This document shows, in pieces, positions 17,634 through 28,721 of a stretch of DNA of 64,000 nt. The notes below the pieces were generated by a model. The model did not search any database. It had not been told where the DNA came from and was given only the letters and a program-made list of their open reading frames with translations. The stretch is from Microvirga terrestris (GTDB taxonomy: Bacteria > Pseudomonadota > Alphaproteobacteria > Rhizobiales > Beijerinckiaceae), in contig NZ_JADQDN010000004.1 of assembly GCF_015694425.1 (NCBI RefSeq), positions 248,001 to 312,000 on the forward strand, read 5' to 3'. Position numbers and translations under genes: made by a program. Position 1 is the stretch's first letter, and each line of letters begins with the position of its first letter.

Positions 17634-18647
17634 ATGTATTCAGGCAAGCTTCACGGCAGCAAGAAGGTTGCGGTTGTCATTCCTTGCTTCCGTGTAAGAA
17701 GACATATCGCATCCGTCATCAGCGAAATTGGTCCGGAGGTCGGTTCCATCTATGTTGTTGATGACTGCTGCCCTGAGGAGACCGGCAAATTCGTCTGTGA
17801 GACGATCAGCGATCCACGGGTCAAGGTCATCTTCAACGAAAAAAACCTTGGGGTCGGCGGAGCGACACTGGCAGGCATGGTTCAGGCGGCCGAGGAAGAT
17901 GCCGACGTCATCGTGAAGATCGACGGGGACGGCCAGATGGATCCGCATCTCATCCCTGCCTTCACTGCCGTCATTCTGTCGTCCGAGGCAGACTTCACTA
18001 AGGGCAACCGATTCTTCGAGCCCGAAGGCGTAATGACCATGCCGCGCGCTCGCCTGATCGGCAATGCCGGCCTCTCGTTCATGGCAAAGTTCTCGACGGG
18101 CTATTGGCACAGCTTCGATCCGACAAATGGCTTCTTTGCCATTCATGCAAGTCTCATGAACCTTTTACCCGTAGAGAAGATCAGTAAGCGCTACTTTTTC
18201 GAGTCGGACTTGCTGTTCCGGCTGAACGTGATCGAAGCCAGGGTTGTGGACATTCCCATGCACGCTCACTATGCCGACGAACAGAGCAGCATGCAGCCTT
18301 ACAAGGAGATCTGGCGGTTCGCAAAGGGCCATATGAAGAACTTCACCAAGCGCATCTTCTACAGATACTTCCTGCGTGACTTCAGTGTCGCATCTATCGA
18401 GCTTCTGCTAGGCTTGGCCCTTCTTGCCTTCGGAACGATCTTTGGCTTGGCAAACTGGCAGTCCGATGCTTATGCAAGCGCCGGAACCGTAATGCTGGCA
18501 GCCATGCCGATCATCATCGGAACGCAACTCCTGCTCGCCTTTCTTAACTACGATATCCAATCTGCCCCGAGTACGGCTCTTCATCCGCGGCTTGAGAAAT
18601 CCAAGCGTCCCAATAAGGCATTGCGACATCGCGAGAGTGCATCATGA
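17634..18647 (+). CDS. GT2 glycosyltransferase, polyprenyl-phosphate sugar synthase type (GtrB/DPM1-like)
   Basis: 337 residues. GT-A domain: VAVVIPCFR near 12-20, VVDD at 41-44, NLGVGGATLAG, and the metal/sugar motif KIDGDGQMDP at 95-104. Two C-terminal membrane helices (IELLLGLALLAFGTIFGL and AAMPIIIGTQLLLAFLN) fit enzymes that load a sugar onto undecaprenyl phosphate. I prefer ATG 17634 over the GTG at 17589, though both have weak ribosome sites. It overlaps the next gene by ATGA. G+C is clearly lower than in dnaA or dnaN, so acquisition by transfer is likely. The sugar is unknown. Confidence 0.88.
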   Translation: MYSGKLHGSKKVAVVIPCFRVRRHIASVISEIGPEVGSIYVVDDCCPEETGKFVCETISDPRVKVIFNEKNLGVGGATLAGMVQAAEEDADVIVKIDGDGQMDPHLIPAFTAVILSSEADFTKGNRFFEPEGVMTMPRARLIGNAGLSFMAKFSTGYWHSFDPTNGFFAIHASLMNLLPVEKISKRYFFESDLLFRLNVIEARVVDIPMHAHYADEQSSMQPYKEIWRFAKGHMKNFTKRIFYRYFLRDFSVASIELLLGLALLAFGTIFGLANWQSDAYASAGTVMLAAMPIIIGTQLLLAFLNYDIQSAPSTALHPRLEKSKRPNKALRHRESAS

Positions 18648-19018
18648 GCGTGAGTATCAACGCCTACGCTCTCGCCTTGTTTTCCGTCATCGTCATTGCC
18701 ATTGGGCAATCGATCTTCAAATACTCCGCGTTGCGTCTTGACTTTGTTCCCGGCGAGTCTCTTGTCGAATTGATCCGCCGCAACTTTACGCCCCTTGCTG
18801 CCGTAGCAGGCGCACTCTCCCTCTACATGATATCGACAGTAGCATGGATCACGGCGCTGAGGACGATCCCGCTCTCTGTCGCCTTCATGTTCAATGCGCT
18901 GGCTTTCGCATTCATTCCGATCGTCAGCACCATTTTCTTCGGAGAGCAGCTGCCACGCTTCCTCATTCCGGGATTAGGGGCCATTGCGCTCGGAATATAT
19001 CTCATCACGATCAAGTAG
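18644..19018 (+). CDS. small four-helix DMT/EamA-like carrier (possible lipid-sugar flippase)
   Basis: 124 residues, almost all hydrophobic, four predicted helices (LALFSVIVIAIGQSIFKYS, LAAVAGALSLYMISTVAWITAL, VAFMFNALAFAFIPIVSTIFFG, FLIPGLGAIALGIYLITI). The length and pattern (GEQLP...PGLGAIALGIYLI) match half-size drug/metabolite-superfamily proteins such as ArnE/ArnF-type flippases. Coupled to the GT2 gene by a four-base overlap. By analogy with GtrA it could flip the lipid-linked sugar made by the upstream enzyme. Confidence 0.8.
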   Translation: MSVSINAYALALFSVIVIAIGQSIFKYSALRLDFVPGESLVELIRRNFTPLAAVAGALSLYMISTVAWITALRTIPLSVAFMFNALAFAFIPIVSTIFFGEQLPRFLIPGLGAIALGIYLITIK

Positions 19019-19028
19019 CTCCTGGATT

Positions 19029-20489
19029 ATGGCCTCGCGAACACATGAACAGACCCCTGCTTGGCAGCAGCTAGTCTCTTGGAAAAATCGTATTATCCAT
19101 ACCCTGGATGCCTATTTCGCAAGTAATTTGGTGGGTCGGATCTATTCTCCTCGTTTTCTGCCTCTCATATACTTAGCCATCTGCATCCCTGTAGTATTAT
19201 TTCTCGTCTTCTTCCGGCAGCCTCTCGGCAATCCGGATGAATTGTCTCACGTTGCGCGGGCCTACCAGATCTCAAGGGGTGTCCTTCTGACTGAGGAAGC
19301 CTCCCCGGGCCTTCACCCCAAAGGAATGGTCGACAAGGCCTGGTTCCAGCTTGGTTCACAAGTCAGCAGAAGACGCTTCGAAAATTTGCAGACGTCGCTT
19401 CCCATTTTCAAAAGATATGACTGGGCAGGCACCGAGGAACTGAAGCGTTTCAATTCATCCGTTTATTTCCCTGCGGCTTTCATTCCTCAAGCCATAGGCC
19501 TCAAGATCGCCCAAAAGCTACATCTTCACTTGGTTCAGTCTCTTCAGCTAGCAAGCCTGCTGAATGCCGTTGTCAGCCTTCTGGTGATTGCTCTGGCGAT
19601 CCATCTCGCCGCAGGTGGAAAGTATATCATCGCCTTGGTTGGCGCTTTACCGATGACTCTGCATCAAATCGCATCTGCATCGCCGGACGGACTCATTGCT
19701 GCTGGAGCGCTGCTGATGTGCTCTTTGACGATCTCGGCATTGATTAGATCAAAGGTCAGCCGCTCCACGCTTGTCGGAGTGGTCATTCTTGGAGCAATTA
19801 CGGCAGCAACAAAGCTGCCCTATGCCGCTGTGGCCGTGGCTGCCTTGATAGCGCTCTGGTGGGTGGAACCGCGATCCGCCAAGGTCAATATAAGGTACGT
19901 CATTGCTTGCATGGCAATGATCACCATTCCCCTCATCTGGACGATGATCAGTAATGCCAGTGCCGTGAAGCACAGCATGGTGATTCAGACGACTCCCAGC
20001 GATCAACTCGCCTTTCTCCTCTCTCACCCGCTCGAGATACCCGGCATCGCGTTCTCGACGCTCTACAGGCTGTCGTATGCCTACTTGAAGCAGATGATCG
20101 GTGTTCTGGGTTGGCTGGATGCACCACTTCCTCAAGGCGTTTATCTGATCTTATATTTCGGACTCGCAACGACATTGGCCATGGAGGGACTTTCCCTCAA
20201 ACCGCTTTTGCGCTGGACCTTCCTCGTCGGGCTTGCTGCATCGGCAGCCATGATCTTTGTGAGTTTGTACCTGATCTGGACTCCTCTGGGCTCGCTCGGG
20301 CCGATTGAAGGGGTTCAAGGGCGCTACTTTCTGCCCCTCTTGCCATTCCTTGTATTCCTGGTTCCAAAACCAAAGCACTTGGCCTCGGAAGGTCTCAAGA
20401 TATCGGTGTTCACGATCTGCGGACTTGTCGGCGGCTTGGCGACGGTGGCGACAATCATCAAGCGGTACTATGGCGTCGCAATGTTCTGA
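19029..20489 (+). CDS. DUF2142-family polytopic membrane protein, probable GT-C glycosyltransferase
   Basis: 486 residues with about ten to twelve membrane helices. Recognisable DUF2142 segments: GNPDELSHVARAYQIS after the first helix (acidic first-loop motif as in GT-C enzymes), SASPDGLIAAG, GWLDAPLPQGVY and VQGRYFLPLLPF. Start at ATG 19029 (MASRTHEQTPAW). It follows the carrier by 10 bases. Lower G+C and more AT-ending codons than the flanking replication genes. Proposed role, by position only: transfer of a lipid-linked sugar to a surface glycan in the periplasm. Confidence 0.8.
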   Translation: MASRTHEQTPAWQQLVSWKNRIIHTLDAYFASNLVGRIYSPRFLPLIYLAICIPVVLFLVFFRQPLGNPDELSHVARAYQISRGVLLTEEASPGLHPKGMVDKAWFQLGSQVSRRRFENLQTSLPIFKRYDWAGTEELKRFNSSVYFPAAFIPQAIGLKIAQKLHLHLVQSLQLASLLNAVVSLLVIALAIHLAAGGKYIIALVGALPMTLHQIASASPDGLIAAGALLMCSLTISALIRSKVSRSTLVGVVILGAITAATKLPYAAVAVAALIALWWVEPRSAKVNIRYVIACMAMITIPLIWTMISNASAVKHSMVIQTTPSDQLAFLLSHPLEIPGIAFSTLYRLSYAYLKQMIGVLGWLDAPLPQGVYLILYFGLATTLAMEGLSLKPLLRWTFLVGLAASAAMIFVSLYLIWTPLGSLGPIEGVQGRYFLPLLPFLVFLVPKPKHLASEGLKISVFTICGLVGGLATVATIIKRYYGVAMF

Positions 20490-20529
20490 GGCTTGATATT
20501 TCGCCCCCGCTCCTGAATGAAAGGGGCGC

Positions 20530-21693
20530 ATGTCCTCCGCCCCCGTTGCCGCTTCCCGAATCGCCCGTCTGATCCTTCAGGATTTTCGCACCTATGCGAG
20601 CCTGGACCTCAGCGTCTCGCGCCCGCTCGTGGCGCTGGTGGGCGAGAACGGGGCCGGCAAGACCAACGTGCTGGAGGCGATCTCGCTCTTCATGCCTGGA
20701 CGGGGCCTGCGGCGCGCGGAACTTGCCGAGATGGCGCGCAACGAAGGGCCGGGCTCCTTCGCCGTGTCCGTCACACTCGATGCGCCTTACGGCGAGCATC
20801 GTCTCGGCACAGGGATCGAGCCTCAGAATGAAGGCTCCCGTGCTTCACGGATCTGCCGTATCGATGGCATGCCGGCTTCCTCACCGACCGCCTTTGCCGA
20901 GTACCTGCGCATCGTCTGGCTCACCCCCGATCTCGACGCGCTGTTTCGCGGCCCGGCCGGCGACCGGCGCCGCTTTCTCGACCGGCTCGTGCTCGCTGTC
21001 GATGCGGAGCACGGCACGCGGGTGAATGCCCTCGAGCGGGCTCTGCGGTCGCGCAACCGCGTATTGGAGGAAAACCCCGACGACCGGCTCTGGCTCGATG
21101 CCCTCGAACGCGAGGTCGCGGAACTCGCCATTGCGGTTGCGGCCGCCCGCCGCGAGACGGTCGAGCGCCTAGCAAGCCTGATTCTGGAAACCCGCGCAGA
21201 AGACTCACCTTTTCCCTTCGCCACCATGGGCTTGGAGGGCGACCTCGACACCCTGGTGGCCACTCTGCCGGCCGTCGATGCCGAGGATCGCTACCGGGCC
21301 ATCCTGCGCGAGTACCGGCCCCGCGACCGGGCTGCCGGCCGCACCCTCGTCGGACCACAGGCCTCCGACCTGCTCGTTCGCCACGGCCCCAAGGACATTC
21401 CGGCCAACACCGCCTCCACCGGCGAGCAGAAAGCGCTCCTCATCGGTCTCGTGATCGCCCATGCGCAGCTCGTGGCCAGCATGAGCGGCATCGCACCCTT
21501 CGTGCTGCTGGACGAGGTGGCAGCCCATCTCGACCCCCGGCGCCGGGCCGGCCTCTTCGCGGCGCTGGAATCCCTTGGCGGTCAGGTCTGGATGACCGGG
21601 GCGGATCCGAGCCTCTTTGCCGAGCTGGAAGGCCGGGCCGATGTGCTGCAGGTCTTGCCGGGCCGGATCCTTCCCTCAGAACTCTTATCATAA
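20530..21693 (+). CDS. recF: DNA replication and repair protein RecF
   Basis: 387 residues, SMC-like ATPase loading RecA at gaps. Walker A is GENGAGKTN near residue 40, signature and Walker B are in the C-terminal third (TGEQKALLIGL, FVLLDEVAAHLD). AAAGGGGC precedes the ATG at 20530. G+C returns to the high level of the genome here, which places the right border of the cassette between 20489 and 20530. Confidence 0.96.
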   Translation: MSSAPVAASRIARLILQDFRTYASLDLSVSRPLVALVGENGAGKTNVLEAISLFMPGRGLRRAELAEMARNEGPGSFAVSVTLDAPYGEHRLGTGIEPQNEGSRASRICRIDGMPASSPTAFAEYLRIVWLTPDLDALFRGPAGDRRRFLDRLVLAVDAEHGTRVNALERALRSRNRVLEENPDDRLWLDALEREVAELAIAVAAARRETVERLASLILETRAEDSPFPFATMGLEGDLDTLVATLPAVDAEDRYRAILREYRPRDRAAGRTLVGPQASDLLVRHGPKDIPANTASTGEQKALLIGLVIAHAQLVASMSGIAPFVLLDEVAAHLDPRRRAGLFAALESLGGQVWMTGADPSLFAELEGRADVLQVLPGRILPSELLS

Positions 21694-21704
21694 AGGGGCG
21701 AGCC

Positions 21705-22034
21705 ATGAAGATGTCAGACATTCCCTTCGGCATGACGGATTGGTCCGACATCGAGCCGACCTTTCACTCCGGCGAAACCGGTCATGCCCTATGGCGCACC
21801 CGCAGCTTCGGAAGCATCCGCGTCCGCATGGTCGAGTATACGCCCGGCTATCTCGCCGACCACTGGTGCAGCAAAGGCCATATCCTGCTGGTGCTGGAAG
21901 GCGAGCTTCTCACCGAACTCGACGATGGCCGCGTCTTCACCCTCAAGGCGGGCCAGAGCTACCAGGTTGCCGACGGTGCGGAGCCGCACCGCTCGAAGAC
22001 TATTCAAGGTGCCAAGCTCTTCATCGTGGATTAA
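21705..22034 (+). CDS. DHCW-motif cupin protein
   Basis: 109 residues, one small beta-barrel. The first cupin motif carries the exact DHWCSKGH segment (residues about 51-58), with the second motif GQSYQVADGAEPHRS. This is the 'DHCW motif cupin fold' family; it is soluble and probably binds a metal, with no known reaction. Starts 11 bases after recF with GGGGCGAG upstream, so it may be co-transcribed with recF. Confidence 0.85.
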   Translation: MKMSDIPFGMTDWSDIEPTFHSGETGHALWRTRSFGSIRVRMVEYTPGYLADHWCSKGHILLVLEGELLTELDDGRVFTLKAGQSYQVADGAEPHRSKTIQGAKLFIVD

Positions 22035-22068
22035 AGTGACGTCCTGAATACCTTTCCAGGAACCCGCC

Positions 22069-22683
22069 ATGGATCTCGCAGGCCTTCTGCTCTTCTCCTC
22101 TGCCCTCTTCATCGCCGCGGCGTCGCCTGGGCCGGGGATCGCCGCGATCGTGGCACGGGTTCTGGGGCGCGGCCCGGAGGGAGCGATGGCTTTCAGCATC
22201 GGCGTCGCTTTGGGAGATGTGGTGTGGCTGTCTTTCGCCATCCTGGGACTCGCCGCTCTCGCGCAGACCTTCCATGAGGTGTTTCTGGTCATCAAATATT
22301 TGGGCGCAGCCTATCTCTTGTACATCGCCTACAAGCTCTGGACGGCGCCTGCGGCTAGTCAGGAAGTGGAAGCGAACGTAAAGGCGGAACATCCGGCGAA
22401 GCTCTTCATGGCAGGTCTCGCCGTGACCATGGGCAATCCGAAGGTCATGGTGTTTTACCTGGCGCTCCTGCCCACCTTTCTCGACCTGACCCGGATCACA
22501 ATGTTAGGCTTCGCTGAACTCGTGGTCGCGACCCTGACGATTCTGGGCGTGGTTTTTGCCGGCTACATTGCCCTGGCCACCCGGGCCCGCCAGCTCTTCA
22601 CCAGCCCTCGGGCCATCAGGTTCCTCAACCGGACCACCGGCACGGTCATGGCAGGGGCCGCGGCTGCCGTTGCGGCGCGCTGA
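22069..22683 (+). CDS. LysE/RhtB-family amino-acid exporter
   Basis: 204 residues, six hydrophobic helices. Family signature at the N-terminus: FIAAASPGPGIAAIVARVLGRGPEGAMAF (helix 1 to loop), later AGLAVTMGNPKVMVFYLALLPTF. These carriers export amino acids or homoserine-type compounds; substrate unknown. Starts 34 bases after the cupin gene. The gyrB gene follows in the same direction after 197 bases. Confidence 0.9.
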   Translation: MDLAGLLLFSSALFIAAASPGPGIAAIVARVLGRGPEGAMAFSIGVALGDVVWLSFAILGLAALAQTFHEVFLVIKYLGAAYLLYIAYKLWTAPAASQEVEANVKAEHPAKLFMAGLAVTMGNPKVMVFYLALLPTFLDLTRITMLGFAELVVATLTILGVVFAGYIALATRARQLFTSPRAIRFLNRTTGTVMAGAAAAVAAR

Positions 22684-22820
22684 GCATAATTGGCACCTAA
22701 GGTCGAGGATCCCCTCAGAAACGTCCTGATTCGGCAGTTTTTCGTGGATTTTCGGCCCCTTTTCACGCGCGCGTATGCGCGTGGGGGTGAAATTTCAACC
22801 ATTCATCCCTAAATAACTGA

Positions 22821-25307
<2,487 letters not shown>

Positions 25308-25332
25308 TCAGAGCCATTCTCACAGTCTCTTG

Positions 25333-25366
25333 AAGGCGGAGCAGTCGCAAGCTGCTCCGCCTTTTT
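25333..25366 (+). terminator. intrinsic terminator of gyrB
   Basis: AAGGCGGAGCAG (25333-25344) pairs with CTGCTCCGCCTT (25352-25363), then a T run. 25 bases after the gyrB stop. Confidence 0.93.
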
Positions 25367-25498
25367 CGTTCGGCGCCTAAGAAGACGCAACGAATTCTGC
25401 TTTAACTTCAACATAAATGCCGTTGCGGAAGGAATCCCTTAACTGATCTGTTCGAAAGATGGCGAGGGATAGGCAGGATAGGGTAAGGCTCGACGCCC

Positions 25499-27220
25499 AT
25501 GATGTATGTTCGGCGGACAGCCGCGATGTTGGCCATGCGCCATCGATCGCTTCGGCAGCAGGTGACCCTGCTGGTCGGTGTCCTGTGCTTCGCGCTCGTG
25601 TGCATCGTTGCAGTCGGGGCAGCCTATATCGCCCAGAGCCGCGTTCGCGGCATCGTCATGGCCCATGAGGCGCAGCAGGCTGCCGTCATCGCCAAGATCC
25701 TGGACCGCGGCATGTTCGAGCGATATCGGGAAGCCCGCAACCTCGCCGCGATGCCGGCCCTCAAGGCGATCTGGACCGGAGAGCCAGCGAACATCCGCCA
25801 GACGCTCGAGCAGATCCAGGCTTCGTACCCGGATTATGCCTGGATCGGATATGTCACACCGGATGGGACGGTGCAGGCTGCCACGCAGGGCATGCTGGAA
25901 GGTCAATCCGTGCAGGCCCGCCCCTGGTTTCAGGATGGGCTGAAGGGGCCCGCCGTCGGTGACGTGCACGAGGCGAAACTCCTGGCCAAGCTCCTCGGCC
26001 CTGCGCCGAACAACGAGCCTTTCAGGTTCGTCGATGTGGCCGCTCCGGTTCGCGACGACGCGGGTCGTATCGTCGGGGTGATCGGTGTCCATCTGAGCTG
26101 GATATGGGCTGATGAGACACGCCAGTCCATCCTCGGCAACCGGTATCATGAGGACGGACGCTCCATCTGGATCTTGTCCGCCGATGGAACAATGCTCCTG
26201 GGACCGCAGATCGGCAGCAGGCCTTTCCCGGACGAACATCTGCTGTCGATGCGCCAGGCGAAGGCCGGCGCATTCGAGGATGTGTCAGGTCCCGAGGCCA
26301 TGCTCACGGGCTTTGCCGTCGCCGAGGGCTACAGGGATTATCCGGGTCTCGGCTGGATCGTCGTCTCACGCCAACCGGACAGCATCGCGTTTGCGGCGAC
26401 GAGAGGCATCGTGTGGATGATCTTGGGGCTGGGCTGCGCCATCGCGGCCATCGGTCTGGTCTGCGCCCTCATCATTGCCAGAGGTGTGGTTCGTCCTCTG
26501 CAGACGATCATCGAAGCGGCCAACCGGATCGGCCGCGACCCGGCCATCACCCAGCTGCCGCGCGTGACGGGATCGCTGGAGATCGTGCAGCTTTCCTCGG
26601 CACTCCGCTCCCTCCTGCGCAGAGCCGGCGCGGCGGAACAGCAGGTGATCGCGACATCATCCCAGCATGCGAAGGACGTCTCCACCCTCCGCCATCTGGC
26701 CGAAACGGATGCGCTGTCCGGATTGCTCAACCGTCGGGGCTTCAGCCTTCTCGCCGATGATGCGTTCAGCCTCTACCGGCGCTATGAGCGTCCTCTCGCC
26801 GTGCTGATCCTCGACATCGATCACTTCAAGACCGTCAACGACACCTATGGCCATGTGGCAGGAGATACGGTGATCCGGTCGGTGGGAGCCGCTTTGACCA
26901 AAGCTCTGCGCACTTCCGACAAGGTGGCACGGTTCGGCGGCGAGGAGTTCGTGGTTCTCGTTCATGAGGTGGATTCGGGCGGGATTATCACCGTCGCCCA
27001 AAACCTGCGCCGCGCCGTTGAGGCCCTGACCATCGAGCATCAGGACCAACGGATTACGGTGACGATCAGCGTTGGAGGCGCTATGGCCCGCCGCAGCGAC
27101 GAGGACGTTCAGGAGGTGATCGAACGCGCGGACTCGGCCCTCTACCGGGCCAAAGCGGCAGGCCGCAACCGCGTGGTCATCGATGGCATGCAGATCCAGC
27201 TCGCGAGTGCTGTTGCCTAA
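25499..27220 (+). CDS. membrane diguanylate cyclase with periplasmic Cache-type sensor
   Basis: 573 residues. One helix at about 22-45, a periplasmic dCache-like sensor (about 50-295, with WIGYVTPDGTVQAAT and LSADGTMLL), a second helix at about 304-326, a HAMP-like linker and a GGDEF domain (about 400-565). The active site is GGEEF at 480-484. An RxxD inhibitory site (RTSD 471-474) lies five residues before it, so product inhibition by c-di-GMP is expected. Start could also be one of two Met within the first 13 residues. The gene is flanked by a dispersed repeat downstream. Confidence 0.93.
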   Translation: MMYVRRTAAMLAMRHRSLRQQVTLLVGVLCFALVCIVAVGAAYIAQSRVRGIVMAHEAQQAAVIAKILDRGMFERYREARNLAAMPALKAIWTGEPANIRQTLEQIQASYPDYAWIGYVTPDGTVQAATQGMLEGQSVQARPWFQDGLKGPAVGDVHEAKLLAKLLGPAPNNEPFRFVDVAAPVRDDAGRIVGVIGVHLSWIWADETRQSILGNRYHEDGRSIWILSADGTMLLGPQIGSRPFPDEHLLSMRQAKAGAFEDVSGPEAMLTGFAVAEGYRDYPGLGWIVVSRQPDSIAFAATRGIVWMILGLGCAIAAIGLVCALIIARGVVRPLQTIIEAANRIGRDPAITQLPRVTGSLEIVQLSSALRSLLRRAGAAEQQVIATSSQHAKDVSTLRHLAETDALSGLLNRRGFSLLADDAFSLYRRYERPLAVLILDIDHFKTVNDTYGHVAGDTVIRSVGAALTKALRTSDKVARFGGEEFVVLVHEVDSGGIITVAQNLRRAVEALTIEHQDQRITVTISVGGAMARRSDEDVQEVIERADSALYRAKAAGRNRVVIDGMQIQLASAVA

Positions 27221-27268
27221 AGTATCGGACCCAAAAGTGGATTTGCACTTTTGGGATCCAAATGATCC
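27219..27268. repeat. dispersed palindromic repeat, family 1, copy B (degenerate)
   Basis: AAGTATCGGACCCAAAAGTG facing CACTTTTGGGATCCAAATGA. It begins within the stop codon region of the diguanylate cyclase gene. Lacks the second half seen in copies A and C. Confidence 0.8.
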
Positions 27269-27297
27269 TTCAGTGCGATTAGTGACGCGGTCGAGCG

Positions 27298-27717
27298 CTA
27301 GCGCAGTAGCGCCCGGATGCGTGGATCGCGCAACCAGAGCCCGGCCCACAGGGCGATACCCACATAGACACCGAACAGGCTGTGGCTGAAGAGGGGAGAA
27401 CCGACCCGCACATGGGTGGCGACGGCGCCGCCGAGGTAGGCGGTGAGCAGGATCGCACCCAGAAGTGCCGTTCGCGGATAGGCATAGAGAAGGGCGGAGG
27501 CGATGAGCACGATGCCGAGAGCGCGCCAAGTCACAGGATCGGCTGGCCAGCCGAGCGGGGCCACCGTATCGAGCACCACCTGAAGCGGCACCAGCTTGAT
27601 GGCGCCGTCGAACAGGAAAAAGAGAACGACGAGCCCACTTAAGATCCTGCCTGTCCGAACAAGTCCGCTGCTCGTGGGAGCGGCCTCTGCCGTCGCTGTG
27701 TGTGGCATTGTGGTCAT
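27298..27717 (-). CDS. DoxX-like small membrane protein
   Basis: 139 residues with four hydrophobic helices (ILSGLVVLFFLFDGAIKL, WRALGIVLIASALLYAY, LLGAILLTAYLGGAVATHV, FGVYVGIALWAGLWL), the DoxX_2-like pattern. DoxX-like proteins have no single known role. GGAAGGGAAC precedes ATG 27717. It is the last of three minus-strand genes (VOC, YciI, DoxX) that follow the divergent HxlR regulator, a grouping common in Proteobacteria. Confidence 0.85.
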   Translation of the reverse strand: MTTMPHTATAEAAPTSSGLVRTGRILSGLVVLFFLFDGAIKLVPLQVVLDTVAPLGWPADPVTWRALGIVLIASALLYAYPRTALLGAILLTAYLGGAVATHVRVGSPLFSHSLFGVYVGIALWAGLWLRDPRIRALLR

Positions 27718-27761
27718 TCGTTCCTTCCCTTCCTCTTTAACCGGCAGCAGCCGACGAGATT

Positions 27762-28184
27762 TCAGCGGCTGGCCAGCTTTTCGCTTGTCCGCTCGTGCAG
27801 TTCGGAGACCTCGGGCGTCATGACCTCTGCAAAATCCGCCATCTCATAGATCGGGCGAATTTCGATCTCGCTCGGACCGGGCATGGGGTTAGGGCAGCGC
27901 TTCACCCACTCGACCGCCTCGGCCATATCCTTGACCTCCCAGAGCCAGTATCCGGCAACCAGCTCATGGGTCTGGGCAAACGGCCCGTCGATGACGGTGC
28001 GGCTCGGACCGTCGAAGGCTACGCGCTTGCCTTGAGACGAAGGCTTCAGCCCCTCGCCAGCCTGCATGATGCCGGCGTTGACCAATTCCTCGTTGAACTT
28101 GCCCATGGCCTCGAAGAGCTCGGTCGAGGGCATGATGCCCGCCTCGCTGTCCTTCGTCGCCTTCACCAGAACCATCACGCGCAT
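27762..28184 (-). CDS. YciI-family protein (DGPF domain)
   Basis: 140 residues. The start MRVMVLVKATKDSEAG, the DGP segment FDGPSRTVIDGPFAQTHELVAGYWLWEV and the ending EIEIRPIYEMADF are typical of the YCII-related/DGPF family. Function is not established for this group; it often sits with VOC proteins and ECF factors. Strong ribosome site (GGGGGGAAG). Between the VOC and DoxX genes, 44 bases from each. Confidence 0.88.
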   Translation of the reverse strand: MRVMVLVKATKDSEAGIMPSTELFEAMGKFNEELVNAGIMQAGEGLKPSSQGKRVAFDGPSRTVIDGPFAQTHELVAGYWLWEVKDMAEAVEWVKRCPNPMPGPSEIEIRPIYEMADFAEVMTPEVSELHERTSEKLASR

Positions 28185-28228
28185 CGTCTTCCCCCCTGTG
28201 TTCTAAAATCCCCTTGTCCAATCGACCA

Positions 28229-28660
28229 TCAGGCCGAAGCCATCTCGCCCATGCTTTCCTTGGCAGCCTCAAGGTCCATCCACATCACCTCCCAGATGTG
28301 GCCATCCGGATCCTCGAAGCTGCGGCCATACATGAAGCCGTAATCCTGCTCCGGGCCGATATCGATCGTGCCTCCGGCTCCACCAGCGCGGGCAACCATA
28401 TCGTCGACGGCGTCACGGCTCTCCGCCGACATGCAGATCAGCACCTCGCTTGTCTCCCGCGCATTGGCGATTGTCTTGGGCGTAAACTGGCGGAATTTGT
28501 CGTGTGTCAGGAGCATCACATGGATGGTCTCGGAAAAGACCATGCAGGCGGCGGTGTGGTCGGTGAACTGCTCGTTCTTCAAGGCGCCAACAGCCTCGTA
28601 AAAAGCAATTGAGTTAGGCAGGTCGGCGACAGGCAGGTTGACGAAGATCAGTTTGGACAT
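28229..28660 (-). CDS. VOC-family (glyoxalase-like) protein
   Basis: 143 residues, one vicinal-oxygen-chelate fold (FVNLPVADLPNSIAFYEAVG at the start; FEDPDGHIWEVMWMD near the end). Metal-ligand positions are partly preserved (Glu in WEVMW). Substrate unknown; similar proteins are called bleomycin-resistance/lactoylglutathione-lyase-like. GAGGGAGAG precedes the ATG. Divergent from the HxlR regulator with only 61 bases between them, so probably its target. Confidence 0.88.
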   Translation of the reverse strand: MSKLIFVNLPVADLPNSIAFYEAVGALKNEQFTDHTAACMVFSETIHVMLLTHDKFRQFTPKTIANARETSEVLICMSAESRDAVDDMVARAGGAGGTIDIGPEQDYGFMYGRSFEDPDGHIWEVMWMDLEAAKESMGEMASA

Positions 28661-28684
28661 TTGGTCTCTCCCTCTGGCTTGGTT

Positions 28685-28713
28685 TTGACATTGATTCCAC
28701 GTTCAGTTATAAA
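28685..28713 (+). promoter_or_regulatory. near-consensus promoter of the HxlR-type gene
   Basis: TTGACA (28685-28690), 17 bases, TATAAA (28708-28713). The expected transcription start falls at about 28720, one or two bases before the ATG at 28722, so the mRNA may be leaderless. An imperfect dyad AGTT...AACT (28705-28721) overlaps the -10 and could be the autoregulatory site. Confidence 0.55.
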
Positions 28714-28721
28714 TATCAACT

